This document shows positions 1-7,885 of a stretch of DNA of 8,699 bases, piece after piece (position 1 is the first letter of the stretch; each line of letters opens with the position of its first letter). The notes beneath the pieces were generated by a model. It saw only the letters and a program-made list of their open reading frames with translations, was not told the origin of the DNA and made no database searches. Made by a program: the position numbers and the translations under genes. Source of the stretch: JAGUXG01 sp043798435 (lineage in GTDB: Bacteria; UBA9089; UBA9088; JAGUXG01); assembly GCA_043798435.1 (NCBI GenBank), contig JAZDOR010000221.1:1-8699 (forward strand), written 5' to 3'.

Positions 1-1
1 G

Positions 2-760
2 GCTGGGGCATACTCGGCTATAGCTGATGATAGTAGTGCTTGTTACTGGAACCCTGCAGGACTGGTCCAATTAAAGGAGAAGGAGGCATCCTTTATGTAT
101 CTAAAGCTAATGTCAGATGTTGATGGACTGGGCTATTCCAATATAAATGTAGCCTTGCCTAATATGGGAGCAAGTTTGGTCTATCTTGGGTATGGCAAGG
201 AGAAGGGGTATGACAACACAGAACATCCTACAGATGATTGGTCAGCTCAAGATTTAGCTATCTCTGGCTCCTATGCTAAGAAGATAAACAAAAGCCTATC
301 TGTTGGTGGGACATTAAAGGCTATCTCTATGAAGATAGACGACTCATCAGCTAATGCCTTCTGTCTCGATGGAGGCATCCTCTACAAAGACTACTACCCT
401 AACCTGAACTTAGCTGCTGTTCTTACCAACCTTGGCACAAAACCAAAGTTTATAGACCAGGCAGACCCATTGCCCTTATCTTTAAGGCTTGGTGGTGCTT
501 ACAAGAAAAACCTGAGATTTCCTACCCTCATCAGCCTTGATACCAACCTTTCTCCATTCTATGTCGCTCTTGGCATAGAAGGACAAATCTCCCCAATCTT
601 CTCTGCCAGACTCGGCTATGCCAGTGGCCCTGCAAAAGAAGGCTCAGGACTAACAGCAGGCTTTGGCATAACCCAGCAAAGCCTCAGCCTTGACTACGCC
701 ATCAGACCATATAGCGACCTCGGTCTATCCCACTACATTTCCCTTTCTACAAGGTTTTGA
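2..760 (+). CDS. PorV/PorQ-like (UPF0164) outer-membrane beta-barrel protein, 5'-truncated by window edge
   Basis: This is the C-terminal 252 residues of a predicted outer-membrane beta-barrel of the PorV/PorQ/UPF0164 type. The frame is open from position 2, and the first visible residues read AGAYSAIADDSSACYWNPAG, the conserved N-terminal signature of this family (A..A..D..A.YWNPAGL). The ATG at 95 is therefore internal and the true start lies outside the window, so the signal peptide cannot be seen. Downstream come alternating amphipathic strands, a family-like stretch (LDGGILYK, then LAAVLTNLG, then LPLSLRLGGAYK), and a C-terminus of YISLSTRF ending in Phe, as in BAM-inserted barrels. Family members act in the outer membrane; some assist type IX secretion, others have no known role, and nothing here shows which applies. 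The gene runs convergent to the giant FapA-like gene with only 88 bp between stop codons. I am sure of the family, not of the function. Confidence 0.85.
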   Translation, partial: AGAYSAIADDSSACYWNPAGLVQLKEKEASFMYLKLMSDVDGLGYSNINVALPNMGASLVYLGYGKEKGYDNTEHPTDDWSAQDLAISGSYAKKINKSLSVGGTLKAISMKIDDSSANAFCLDGGILYKDYYPNLNLAAVLTNLGTKPKFIDQADPLPLSLRLGGAYKKNLRFPTLISLDTNLSPFYVALGIEGQISPIFSARLGYASGPAKEGSGLTAGFGITQQSLSLDYAIRPYSDLGLSHYISLSTRF

Positions 761-784
761 GCCAAAGATTAATCATAGAGAAGA
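760..784 (+). repeat. Partial copy of interspersed repeat arm (AGCCAA...GAYTAAYCATAGAGAAGA)
   Basis: From the last base of the PorV-like stop codon, the sequence AGCCAA followed by GATTAATCATAGAGAAGA matches the distal part of the arm at 8571-8604, where AGCCAA is followed nine bases later by AGACTAACCATAGAGAAGA. The block at 767-784 agrees with 8587-8604 at 16 of 18 positions. The proximal GTAACACT part is missing. The arm leads straight into the hairpin at 784-844. Confidence 0.45.
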
Positions 785-844
785 GTCATTAGTCATTGGT
801 ATGAAAAATTTTTACTAATGACAAGTGACCAGTGACTAATGACT
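784..844. terminator. Near-perfect 17-bp inverted repeat between convergent genes; candidate bidirectional terminator or repeat element
   Basis: The left arm AGTCATTAGTCATTGGT (784-800) and right arm ACCAGTGACTAATGACT (828-844) pair at 16 of 17 positions around a 27-nt loop that contains AAAAATTTTT. It begins 23 bp after the PorV-like stop and ends 4 bp from the stop of the minus-strand gene, the position expected for a shared terminator of convergent genes. It lacks the GC-rich stem and clean U-tract of a textbook intrinsic terminator. The nonamer ACTAATGAC also occurs directly repeated at 814 and 835. It may equally be a dispersed palindromic repeat that inserted there. Confidence 0.55.
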
Positions 845-848
845 ATAG

Positions 849-3800
849 CTACCTGATCTCAATCTCAACCTTTGAGTCTATTTCTGGAAGATACTGCCTG
901 GGAGCAATCCGTAAGGGTAGTCCTTCAGGTTTTTCTAAGATGGCTTTTACCTTCTCTGCATCAACATTGGCGAAAGAAGATACTGCCTCCATTACCTTAG
1001 CTAAATCTAATGGCTCTCCCTTTGCTCCTGGTGGTGTTACGGTGATAAATAGTCCCTCAGGCAGGGATTGAATCTTAAAATCTGCTGGTTTTTCCTCTTC
1101 CCTTTTCTTCTCCTCGGAAATCTTCTTGAGTATCTCAGCCCAGGGACCCTCTTTGTCCTTTTGAAAATAGAGAAAGAAGTCTTTTTGAGGAAGATTGGCC
1201 ACATCTCCTTCTTCTACGGAAAGAAACGTTCCTGCCCTCTTTTCGGACCCTAGCGGAAGAAGGATTGACGGAAGATAATCTGTTTTTTGAGGCTTCCCTG
1301 TTATCTCTGTCAATTTGACCTCTGCTTCTTTGAAGCCTCCGGTTACTATCTTTCCCTGTTCTTTGTAAAAGCTGAGATTCTCTTGTGCGGATGTGACCTC
1401 TTGAGTCTGCTCTCCAATGGTTATCTTTGTCTTTGGATAGATTGTCGCAGCCGAGATAATCCCACCTTCCTTTACCTTAATCTCTGTAGGTTCAAAGGAG
1501 ACAGAGCCTATAATATCAGCAAAGACCTCCTCAGCGGAAATCTCACCTCCAACTAAGCCACTTATTCCCCTTTCTATCACCACAGGAAGGGTTGTCTTTG
1601 ATTTTTCAGGTGCTCTTTTGCTCATCATTACTCCCTTCTTGCCAACAATATAAAGCCTTTTGGAAGAGGCAGAGCAGCGCATCCCTGTGCTCATCACAAT
1701 TGACCCTTCTGCTTTTAGAACAGAATATGAGGCTGACTCAGCCATAATATCAGCCCCTGCTTTAACCACGCAAGGCTCTGCCTCTGTTCCAACTATGTGA
1801 CCTGAGATTGTTACTGTCTCTTTGGCTGTAAGCTTTGCCCCTGCCTCAACATCACCCTCTATTTCAATATTTTCACAGGACACCTTTATACCCTTCTTCA
1901 CTGAGCCTTTGACGATGAGCCTTCCATCAAACTCAAGATCAGAAGTAAGGTCCCCTGTCACCTCCATGCTCTTTTCAATATCACATCTTGTTCCACTCCA
2001 CTTTGGTCTTCCAAAGGAGGCAGAAGATAGGGTATTTTGGTCAAGATATGTGTTTCTGCCAGCGATTATTTTAAGGTCATCACCCAAAAGACCTAAAATC
2101 TCATTTCCCAGACAATCTATTCCAGCCTCTCCCCGCGTTGGGCTTTCTCGGACAGCTAATATCTGTCCAGGGATGACCTCAACATCCTCTGTCAACTGGT
2201 AGAGATACCTGGCGGGTTTTCCTGTGCCTGGCATCTTTCCTTCTGCTACGATAAACGGCTTATAATACGCCTTTTTCAAGGCAACCCTGATCTTCTTCTC
2301 AAAGATTCCATACCTTATTCCCTCTTTATTCAAAAAAGGCAGAATAGATTTAGGGTTTGGCAATGTCCCCCCTGTTCTTGGCTCTCCTATGGTTAAAACC
2401 GCCTCAAATTGCTTCAGGCTTCCTCTATCCCTTACTACAACAGATAATGTGCTATCAAGCTCGCTTATATGCTGGCGTGGAGCAACCCTTACCAAACCCT
2501 CGTCTCTCTTTTCAACAGCTTCCCTTACCGCAGAAAGGTCTAAATCAAAAAATCCTGAAAGTGCTTTTATTATCTCATCATAAGCGACTGGCTCACCTTT
2601 TTCTCCGCTTAGATAGACTTGAATATAAAGCCCCTCCGGTGTATTCTTGATCTCAAAACTGCCTGCTTTTCTCTCCTCTTCGTCCTTTTTTCTCTTAATT
2701 TCCTCAGCAAGGGTAAGCCAATGACCCTTTCTATTCTTTGGAAAGAAGAGCAACCCATTGTTTATAGCCAAAGATGACACATCTCCCTCTAAAATTTCAA
2801 GGCAGACTGCGGCATAGCCTTCAGATGTTTCCTCTGGCAGAAAGATAGAGGGGTCCTCCTCCTGTGCTTTTTCTTCAGATGCTGTTTGAACAAGGGCAAT
2901 CTCTGAAGGCTCATAAGGAAACCTTTCTATCTTTCCGCCTTTCAGCTTAAATGTTGCGTTCTCACTCACCTCTCGTATCTCCATAGCCTTTGTGCCGATG
3001 CTCACCCTCACCTTTGGATAGATAGCCTCAGAGACAGATATCTTACCACCTTCTCCTACCTTCACCTCTGTCATTTTATGCTCCACAGAGCCAATCTGCT
3101 CACAGTCTATAAAATCGCTGGCATCTATTCTTCCTCCTCCCACAATACCCTTGATACCCTTGGCCATAATTATTGGGATCTGGAACAAAGGAGGAGGCGG
3201 TGTTCCCTTAGTCATAATTATCCCCCTTCTTCCTGTTACTGAAATAGAGCGACACTTAGCTTGACAGTCAAGCATTCCTGTCCTGAGAACAATAGCACCA
3301 CCCGCAGAGATCTCAGAAAAAGAGATAGAGTTGACCACAATATCACCTTTAGCAGAAAGGACTATCTTTTGCTTTTCTGTGCCACAAACATCCGCATCTA
3401 TCTCAATGTTTCCACCAGAGATTATTTCAGCAAGGGGTGCAACCTCTTTTTTAATAACTACAGAGCCTCCAGCAGTAAGCTTTACCTTAGGTTTTACAGA
3501 GCCAAAGACGATTACTTTGCCGAGAAATTCAATATCCTCGGTAAGATCCCCTTGTATCTCTAAGACCTTCTCCACATCAGCCTTGTTGCCTGACCAAGAG
3601 AGCTTTCCAAAACCTGTGGAATATAGCCTTCTCCCATCAGAAGAAAGGGATGTATTCATTCCTGGGGAAAGAGAAAAATCATCGCCACGGATGCCTTTAA
3701 TTGGCTCTCCCTTTACATTTACCCCATCCTCTCCAAGTTTTGGTAGCTGTTTTATGGCTAAAATCTGGCCCGGGATAACATCATAAACCTCTTTGTATTG

Positions 3801-5705
3801 GTAGGCATAACTGGCAGATTCTCCCTTTGTTGGTGGTTGATAAGAAGCGATTAAAAATGGTTTATGGTAGCTCTTTTTCAGGGCAAGCCTGACCTTCTTT
3901 ATATCAACAGGTCTATTTACCCCGGCATCCTTAATGAAGCTAAGAATATTCTCAAGGGGTGGTGGGATACCGTCTGGCTTTTTTGGGGAAAGGGTAAGAT
4001 AGGCATAAGCAGATGATATCCCTTCGTTATCCCTGATTTCAATCGTTATCTTCCCATCTAAATCCTCAATATACTGCCTTTCGGCTATTTTGACAGGAAC
4101 GCCCTTTCTCTCAGCATAAGCCCTTTTTATCTCAGCAATATTAAGCCCGTTATACTTTTTAAGGTTTTCGGCTATGGCAGACAGGGAAGGCATTGTGCCT
4201 TTTTCAGAAGGGGCAAAGACTGTGAGATACAGACCCTCAGGAAGGTTCAAAATCTTCCAATCGCCTGGTTTTTTTGCTTCTTCTTCCCTTCTTCTTTTTA
4301 CCTCCTCAATCACCTGTATCCAGGGGCCTTTTTCTGTTTTAGAAAAGAAGATATACACCCCATCCCTTAGCTCAAATTCTCCCATCTGCTCGGCAGGAAG
4401 CCCCAAAAGTGTAGTAGCATTATCTAAGGCATCCGATAGATTAGAGGATGGAATAATTACAGAAGGGCTCTCAAGAAGCTTTGCTGGTCCATATATTGGC
4501 TCTGCCAACTCCACCTCTGCCTGCTCATAGGGTTTAGAGACAATCTTTCCCTTCTCTTCAAGGTAAGTGAGAGCCTCCTCTGGCTTTATAGCCTCATAAG
4601 GTTTTATGCCAATGATGAGCTTTACCTTTGGATAGAGAGATAGGGCACAGGAGATTTTTCCGCCCTTTCCTACCTTCACCTCTGTAGCTTTCTGGTCAAT
4701 GGAGCCTAAGACCTCAGCGTCTATGACCTTCTCAGCATAAGCCTTTCCTCCAGATAAACCGGTAATCCCCTTCGCCATAGCAATAGGCAGGTTGAATAGG
4801 GATGGAGGAGGAGCACCTCTGGTCATAATGATTCCCTTTTTTCCTATCACAAAGATATATTTAGCCGAGGATTCAGAATCTATTATTCCTGTCCTGGCAA
4901 CGATTGAGCCTCCTGCTACCAGCTTGGAAGCCTCAGCTGAATTTGCCATCATATCCCCTTTTGCCTGGACATCACAAGATGAAAGAGCACCTTCTACTGT
5001 AAGCGTTCCCTCTGTCCTGATTATACAGGAGTTTGCATCGCCAGTTATCTTTACATTTCCCACACACCGTATCTTCACATCCCTGGCACTGCCTCTAATC
5101 TCTACTGCCCCAGAGAAGTCAATATCCTCCGTCAGGTTTCCTTCTTTTATGAGCAGAGGCTCGACATCACACCTGTTCTCTTTCCAGAAGGCTTTCCCGG
5201 AGGAGGTGGCATAAAGCCTTGTCCTGTCTCTGGATATGACCGTATTCTTCCCAGCTACCATTTGGAAGTCATCGCCTAAGATAGCTGGAATCTCTTCTCC
5301 TGTTACAGTAAGCCCGGTCTCTCCATAAGTAGGTGGTTTTTTCATAGCCAGGAGCTGTCCTGAAATGACATCTATATCCTCGGTGAATCTATAAAGATAT
5401 GCCGCAGGTTCTCCCTTTGTAGGGCTCTTTCCTTTAGCCACAGTAAACTTTTTGTCAAAGAACCTCTTTTCTAAGGCTTTTTTTATCAGGTTTTGGTCTA
5501 TGTTAAGGACACCATATTTCTCTATAGAGGAAATGATGTTGGAAAAAATAGGAATCCTTCCGGAGAGTTTTGGGTGGGTGATAAGAAGAAAGCAGACAGA
5601 CTTATCCTCTGAAAATTCAACAATTATCTCACTGTCTAAGTTAGATGTATAAGCCTTTGCCTCTTGAAGAATTTGCAAAGCCTCTTCTGCAATTTGCAAA
5701 GCCAT
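849..5705 (-). CDS. Giant FapA-like (DUF342) protein with three tandem modules, 1618 aa
   Basis: The protein consists of three consecutive FapA/DUF342 modules; members of this family are usually a few hundred residues with one module. Each module has an N-terminal alpha/beta region, the family segment (PPTYGETGLTVTGE, GDDF, G.NT.LS, then GNLTEDIDF) and a glycine-rich right-handed beta-helix-like stretch of short A.GDI/V.GSV rungs. Each ends in a G[IV][IM]M[ST] block (Gly near residues 291, 828, 1358), then GGxIsA and a highly charged E/K/R helix (467-483, 1001-1017, 1527-1543) that leads into the next module. Equivalent residues recur near 23, 549, 1083 and 1609, so the stop falls ten residues into a fourth period. 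I chose ATG 5705 over an in-frame TTG at 5741 because that TTG is the -35 element. No signal peptide or membrane segment is seen, so it is probably cytoplasmic. FapA has been linked to flagellar assembly in Vibrio, but no flagellar gene is nearby. The precise role is unknown. Confidence 0.85.
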   Translation of the reverse strand: MALQIAEEALQILQEAKAYTSNLDSEIIVEFSEDKSVCFLLITHPKLSGRIPIFSNIISSIEKYGVLNIDQNLIKKALEKRFFDKKFTVAKGKSPTKGEPAAYLYRFTEDIDVISGQLLAMKKPPTYGETGLTVTGEEIPAILGDDFQMVAGKNTVISRDRTRLYATSSGKAFWKENRCDVEPLLIKEGNLTEDIDFSGAVEIRGSARDVKIRCVGNVKITGDANSCIIRTEGTLTVEGALSSCDVQAKGDMMANSAEASKLVAGGSIVARTGIIDSESSAKYIFVIGKKGIIMTRGAPPPSLFNLPIAMAKGITGLSGGKAYAEKVIDAEVLGSIDQKATEVKVGKGGKISCALSLYPKVKLIIGIKPYEAIKPEEALTYLEEKGKIVSKPYEQAEVELAEPIYGPAKLLESPSVIIPSSNLSDALDNATTLLGLPAEQMGEFELRDGVYIFFSKTEKGPWIQVIEEVKRRREEEAKKPGDWKILNLPEGLYLTVFAPSEKGTMPSLSAIAENLKKYNGLNIAEIKRAYAERKGVPVKIAERQYIEDLDGKITIEIRDNEGISSAYAYLTLSPKKPDGIPPPLENILSFIKDAGVNRPVDIKKVRLALKKSYHKPFLIASYQPPTKGESASYAYQYKEVYDVIPGQILAIKQLPKLGEDGVNVKGEPIKGIRGDDFSLSPGMNTSLSSDGRRLYSTGFGKLSWSGNKADVEKVLEIQGDLTEDIEFLGKVIVFGSVKPKVKLTAGGSVVIKKEVAPLAEIISGGNIEIDADVCGTEKQKIVLSAKGDIVVNSISFSEISAGGAIVLRTGMLDCQAKCRSISVTGRRGIIMTKGTPPPPLFQIPIIMAKGIKGIVGGGRIDASDFIDCEQIGSVEHKMTEVKVGEGGKISVSEAIYPKVRVSIGTKAMEIREVSENATFKLKGGKIERFPYEPSEIALVQTASEEKAQEEDPSIFLPEETSEGYAAVCLEILEGDVSSLAINNGLLFFPKNRKGHWLTLAEEIKRKKDEEERKAGSFEIKNTPEGLYIQVYLSGEKGEPVAYDEIIKALSGFFDLDLSAVREAVEKRDEGLVRVAPRQHISELDSTLSVVVRDRGSLKQFEAVLTIGEPRTGGTLPNPKSILPFLNKEGIRYGIFEKKIRVALKKAYYKPFIVAEGKMPGTGKPARYLYQLTEDVEVIPGQILAVRESPTRGEAGIDCLGNEILGLLGDDLKIIAGRNTYLDQNTLSSASFGRPKWSGTRCDIEKSMEVTGDLTSDLEFDGRLIVKGSVKKGIKVSCENIEIEGDVEAGAKLTAKETVTISGHIVGTEAEPCVVKAGADIMAESASYSVLKAEGSIVMSTGMRCSASSKRLYIVGKKGVMMSKRAPEKSKTTLPVVIERGISGLVGGEISAEEVFADIIGSVSFEPTEIKVKEGGIISAATIYPKTKITIGEQTQEVTSAQENLSFYKEQGKIVTGGFKEAEVKLTEITGKPQKTDYLPSILLPLGSEKRAGTFLSVEEGDVANLPQKDFFLYFQKDKEGPWAEILKKISEEKKREEEKPADFKIQSLPEGLFITVTPPGAKGEPLDLAKVMEAVSSFANVDAEKVKAILEKPEGLPLRIAPRQYLPEIDSKVEIEIR

Positions 5706-5741
5706 AGATAAAGTATATTGCAAACCCCATTTGTAAGTCAA
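5706..5741 (-). promoter_or_regulatory. Sigma70-type promoter of the FapA-like gene, predicted leaderless start
   Basis: Read on the minus strand, TTGACT (5741-5736) and TATACT (5717-5712) are separated by 18 bp. Only six bases (TTATCT) lie between the -10 and the ATG at 5705, so a start at the usual distance falls on or within a base or two of the A of the ATG. No Shine-Dalgarno is present. The -10 and its 6-bp distance to the ATG are retained in the degraded second copy (TATACT, TACTCT, ATG), which supports the assignment. Confidence 0.65.
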
Positions 5742-5778
5742 CCAACTTGGGATTCAGGGCTTTTAAGTAATTTTTTGC

Positions 5779-5806
5779 TTGACGAGAATGGTTTTTGAGG
5801 TATAAT
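5779..5806 (+). promoter_or_regulatory. Sigma70-type promoter, divergent from the FapA-like gene, upstream of the AIPR gene
   Basis: TTGACG (5779-5784) and a perfect TATAAT (5801-5806) are separated by 16 bp. The predicted start near 5812-5814 would give the AIPR gene a leader of about 210 nt containing the inverted-repeat element. Its -35 lies 37 bp from the -35 of the minus-strand promoter, so the two promoters are back to back and one regulator could affect both. Confidence 0.6.
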
Positions 5807-5811
5807 ATTTC

Positions 5812-5963
5812 GTAACTATTTACCCAAGTGAAGTAGAAGATAATTATTCACCGCAAAGCACGCTGAGAACGCAGAGAATTTACAAAATTTTTAAGTTTTT
5901 ATTTCTCTGTGCTCTCTGCGACCCCTAAAGGTTAATCTCTTCTTCAGATGAGTAAAGTGTTAC
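5812..5963. repeat. MITE-like inverted-repeat element in the AIPR leader
   Basis: The outer ends are inverted copies of one arm: GTAACTATTTACCCAAGTGA onward at 5812 (+), and GTAACACTTTACTCATCTGA onward reading down from 5963 (-). Inside these, CGCTGAGAACGCAGAGAA (5861-5878) pairs with TTCTCTGTGCTCTCTGCG (5903-5920) at 15 of 18 positions around a 24-nt AT-rich loop. The whole behaves as an imperfect palindrome with arms of about 60-68 bp differing by a small gap. It has no coding capacity. The outer arm recurs at 8487 and 8561, so this is a dispersed family. In RNA it would form a long hairpin in the leader. Confidence 0.6.
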
Positions 5964-5971
5964 AATATTTC

Positions 5972-6000
5972 TTTAGATAGGAGATTATTCACCTTATAAA
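5972..6000 (+). promoter_or_regulatory. Weak second promoter candidate close to the AIPR gene
   Basis: TTTAGA (5972-5977) and TATAAA (5995-6000) have 17-bp spacing. A start near 6007 would give a very short leader that begins at the Shine-Dalgarno. The match is modest, and in AT-rich DNA such pairs arise by chance. Confidence 0.25.
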
Positions 6001-6022
6001 TTACATAAAGGAGAGACAGATT

Positions 6023-7885
6023 ATGTATCTTTCTGATGATATTAAAAAAGAGTTGGATTATTTTAGACGCTTACACGAACACTATTCTGTTCAAGTAGGG
6101 GAAAAGCAAATCTTTCTAAAAGATGCTGATAAAAAAATATTGTACATACTCATGAGTGCCTCTTATGCTATGGATATATTTGAAGACGACTTTTTTGAAA
6201 ATTTCATACTCACGGACAAGCAATTAACCAATAAGCAGGAACTTCAAATTGATGCCTATGCCTTTATTGAAACCGATACAAGCAGTGAAAAACATCTACA
6301 TCTTTTTCAATATAAGTTGTATGATAATAATAATCACGGGGTATCTCCAGTAGAAGTAAAAAATTTTGCCTCAATAATGAATGATTTATTTGTGCATCCC
6401 GAACTCAGAACAGATTCCGAGTTGAATAACCCTGTTTTTAAGGAAATAGATGATTTAATATCAAACTTTCTTAAGGGAAGGAGCAATAAAAAAATTAAAG
6501 TGAAATGTCACTTTATTACCAATGCTTATGGAATTCACAAAACTAATAAAAAAATCTTTACAGACTTATTTGGTAAATTTGAATATGACAAACAACATCA
6601 TGGATTTGGTTTGCAGGTTTACGGTGAGAAAGAAATATTAGAACTAACTATGGATGGCAAGATACGGATTGATAAGGAAATAATTGAGGTGTTGTTAGAT
6701 GCCCAGCAAAATTCATACAGGTTGGAGGATAATAGCAAAAAAGGAGGACTTGGTCTGCCCGATAAGGTATTAATCGGCATTTGCAATGTACATGAACTTA
6801 TAAGGCTTCAGAATAAATATCATCATAATCAGTTGTATTCAGAAAATATCAGACTGTATTTAGGAGACAGGGCTGCAGTAAATAAAGATATTATTCAGAC
6901 AATCATTTCTTCTGAAAGTCAGTGGTTTCCTTATATGAACAATGGCATCAGTATGATCTGTGATAGAATAAATATCGGCATGATTAATCCCAAAAAAGAT
7001 ACCTTACCGATTGAATTGACAAACCTCCAGATTATTAATGGTTGCCAGACGGTGAATGCCTTATATAGTGCGAGGTATGGAGAGGATACATGGAAAAATT
7101 TTAAATCATCCAATATCTTGATAAGGATTTATCAGATCGATCCTTCACAGCAAAGATTTAAGCAAAGTATTATTAAGGCAACCAATAACCAGAATGCGAT
7201 TAAAACATACTCATTGTTTGCAAATGATCCTATTCAGATAGAGATACAGAATGTCCTAAAGAAATTTGATTATTTGTATGACAGAAAGGGAGAGTCAAAA
7301 CAGGAAGCAGCAAAGAAAAGAGTAAATATAGTTAGCATGGTACAATCTGCCCTTGCCTATAGAGCGGTTTTTGAATTTGGAGGACAGAAACTGAGGGCAA
7401 GAATAGGTCAAAGCAGGGTATTTCAAAAGGAAGAGTATGAAAGAATTTACAAGAATGAATATCTTGAAAATGCGGATGAGCTCAATAAATTAAGCGTTAA
7501 ATTATTAACAAGCTCGCTGATTTTGAACACAGTAAGAGACCTCATTAACAAACAATCAGGACAATATCTGCAAAGACTGCCTGTCATAAAGAAAAGCGCC
7601 TATTATTTATCCGGCTTGTATTATGCCCATAATAAAAAAGAATGTGAGAAATTTATCAATGAGTGTCTTGAGCTCTTGAGAGAAGATAATCCGGCAAAAA
7701 TTAAGTCCTCTTCACTATTCGCAGAATTTATAGAGCAGATTAGAACCAACTTCAGCGAATCAGTCAATGAATATCAAAAATTTTATGATGGTCTTGGATT
7801 AGATAAAACAGATATAGACAATTTGCTTAAATCCAGCGATTTCGGCAAACAATATGAAAACCTCGTTAAATATTTCAACCTTTAG
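6023..7885 (+). CDS. AIPR-family (abortive infection / phage resistance) protein, 620 aa
   Basis: This protein has the signature blocks of the AIPR family (Pfam PF10592): NIRLYLG with VN (275-287), WFPYMNNGIS (301-310), LQIINGCQT (335-343) and ATNNQNAI (386-393). The N-terminal third contains QIDAYAF (75-81) followed by LFQYKLY (94-100). This fits a PD-(D/E)xK-like nuclease core of the D...QxK kind, with D77, Q96 and K98 as candidate residues; that is inference. AIPR proteins are associated with phage defence by abortive infection; the target is unknown. The start is clear: AAAGGAG at 6007-6013 sits nine bases before ATG 6023. The gene is visibly richer in A and T than the genes on its left and has its own promoter, which fits horizontal acquisition. 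No partner gene is seen, so it appears to act alone. Its TAG stop lies at the exact edge of the duplicated FapA-like DNA, so the last residues may be non-native. Confidence 0.85.
   Translation: MYLSDDIKKELDYFRRLHEHYSVQVGEKQIFLKDADKKILYILMSASYAMDIFEDDFFENFILTDKQLTNKQELQIDAYAFIETDTSSEKHLHLFQYKLYDNNNHGVSPVEVKNFASIMNDLFVHPELRTDSELNNPVFKEIDDLISNFLKGRSNKKIKVKCHFITNAYGIHKTNKKIFTDLFGKFEYDKQHHGFGLQVYGEKEILELTMDGKIRIDKEIIEVLLDAQQNSYRLEDNSKKGGLGLPDKVLIGICNVHELIRLQNKYHHNQLYSENIRLYLGDRAAVNKDIIQTIISSESQWFPYMNNGISMICDRINIGMINPKKDTLPIELTNLQIINGCQTVNALYSARYGEDTWKNFKSSNILIRIYQIDPSQQRFKQSIIKATNNQNAIKTYSLFANDPIQIEIQNVLKKFDYLYDRKGESKQEAAKKRVNIVSMVQSALAYRAVFEFGGQKLRARIGQSRVFQKEEYERIYKNEYLENADELNKLSVKLLTSSLILNTVRDLINKQSGQYLQRLPVIKKSAYYLSGLYYAHNKKECEKFINECLELLREDNPAKIKSSSLFAEFIEQIRTNFSESVNEYQKFYDGLGLDKTDIDNLLKSSDFGKQYENLVKYFNL

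Noticed and set aside
822..5652. Several open frames of 60-150 codons on the plus strand across the giant gene
   Set aside because: They lie antisense to a continuous, clearly homologous 1618-residue frame, lack recognisable motifs or ribosome binding sites, and are explained by the codon use of the opposite strand.
5706..5741. TTG start at 5741 adding 12 residues to the FapA-like protein
   Set aside because: The TTG is the first part of a good -35 box, the extra codons contain the -10 box, and the duplicate keeps the -10 to ATG distance while its upstream sequence has turned into heptamers.
6931..7113. Minus-strand open frame of 60 codons inside the AIPR gene
   Set aside because: It lies opposite the conserved AIPR motifs and has no supporting signal of its own.
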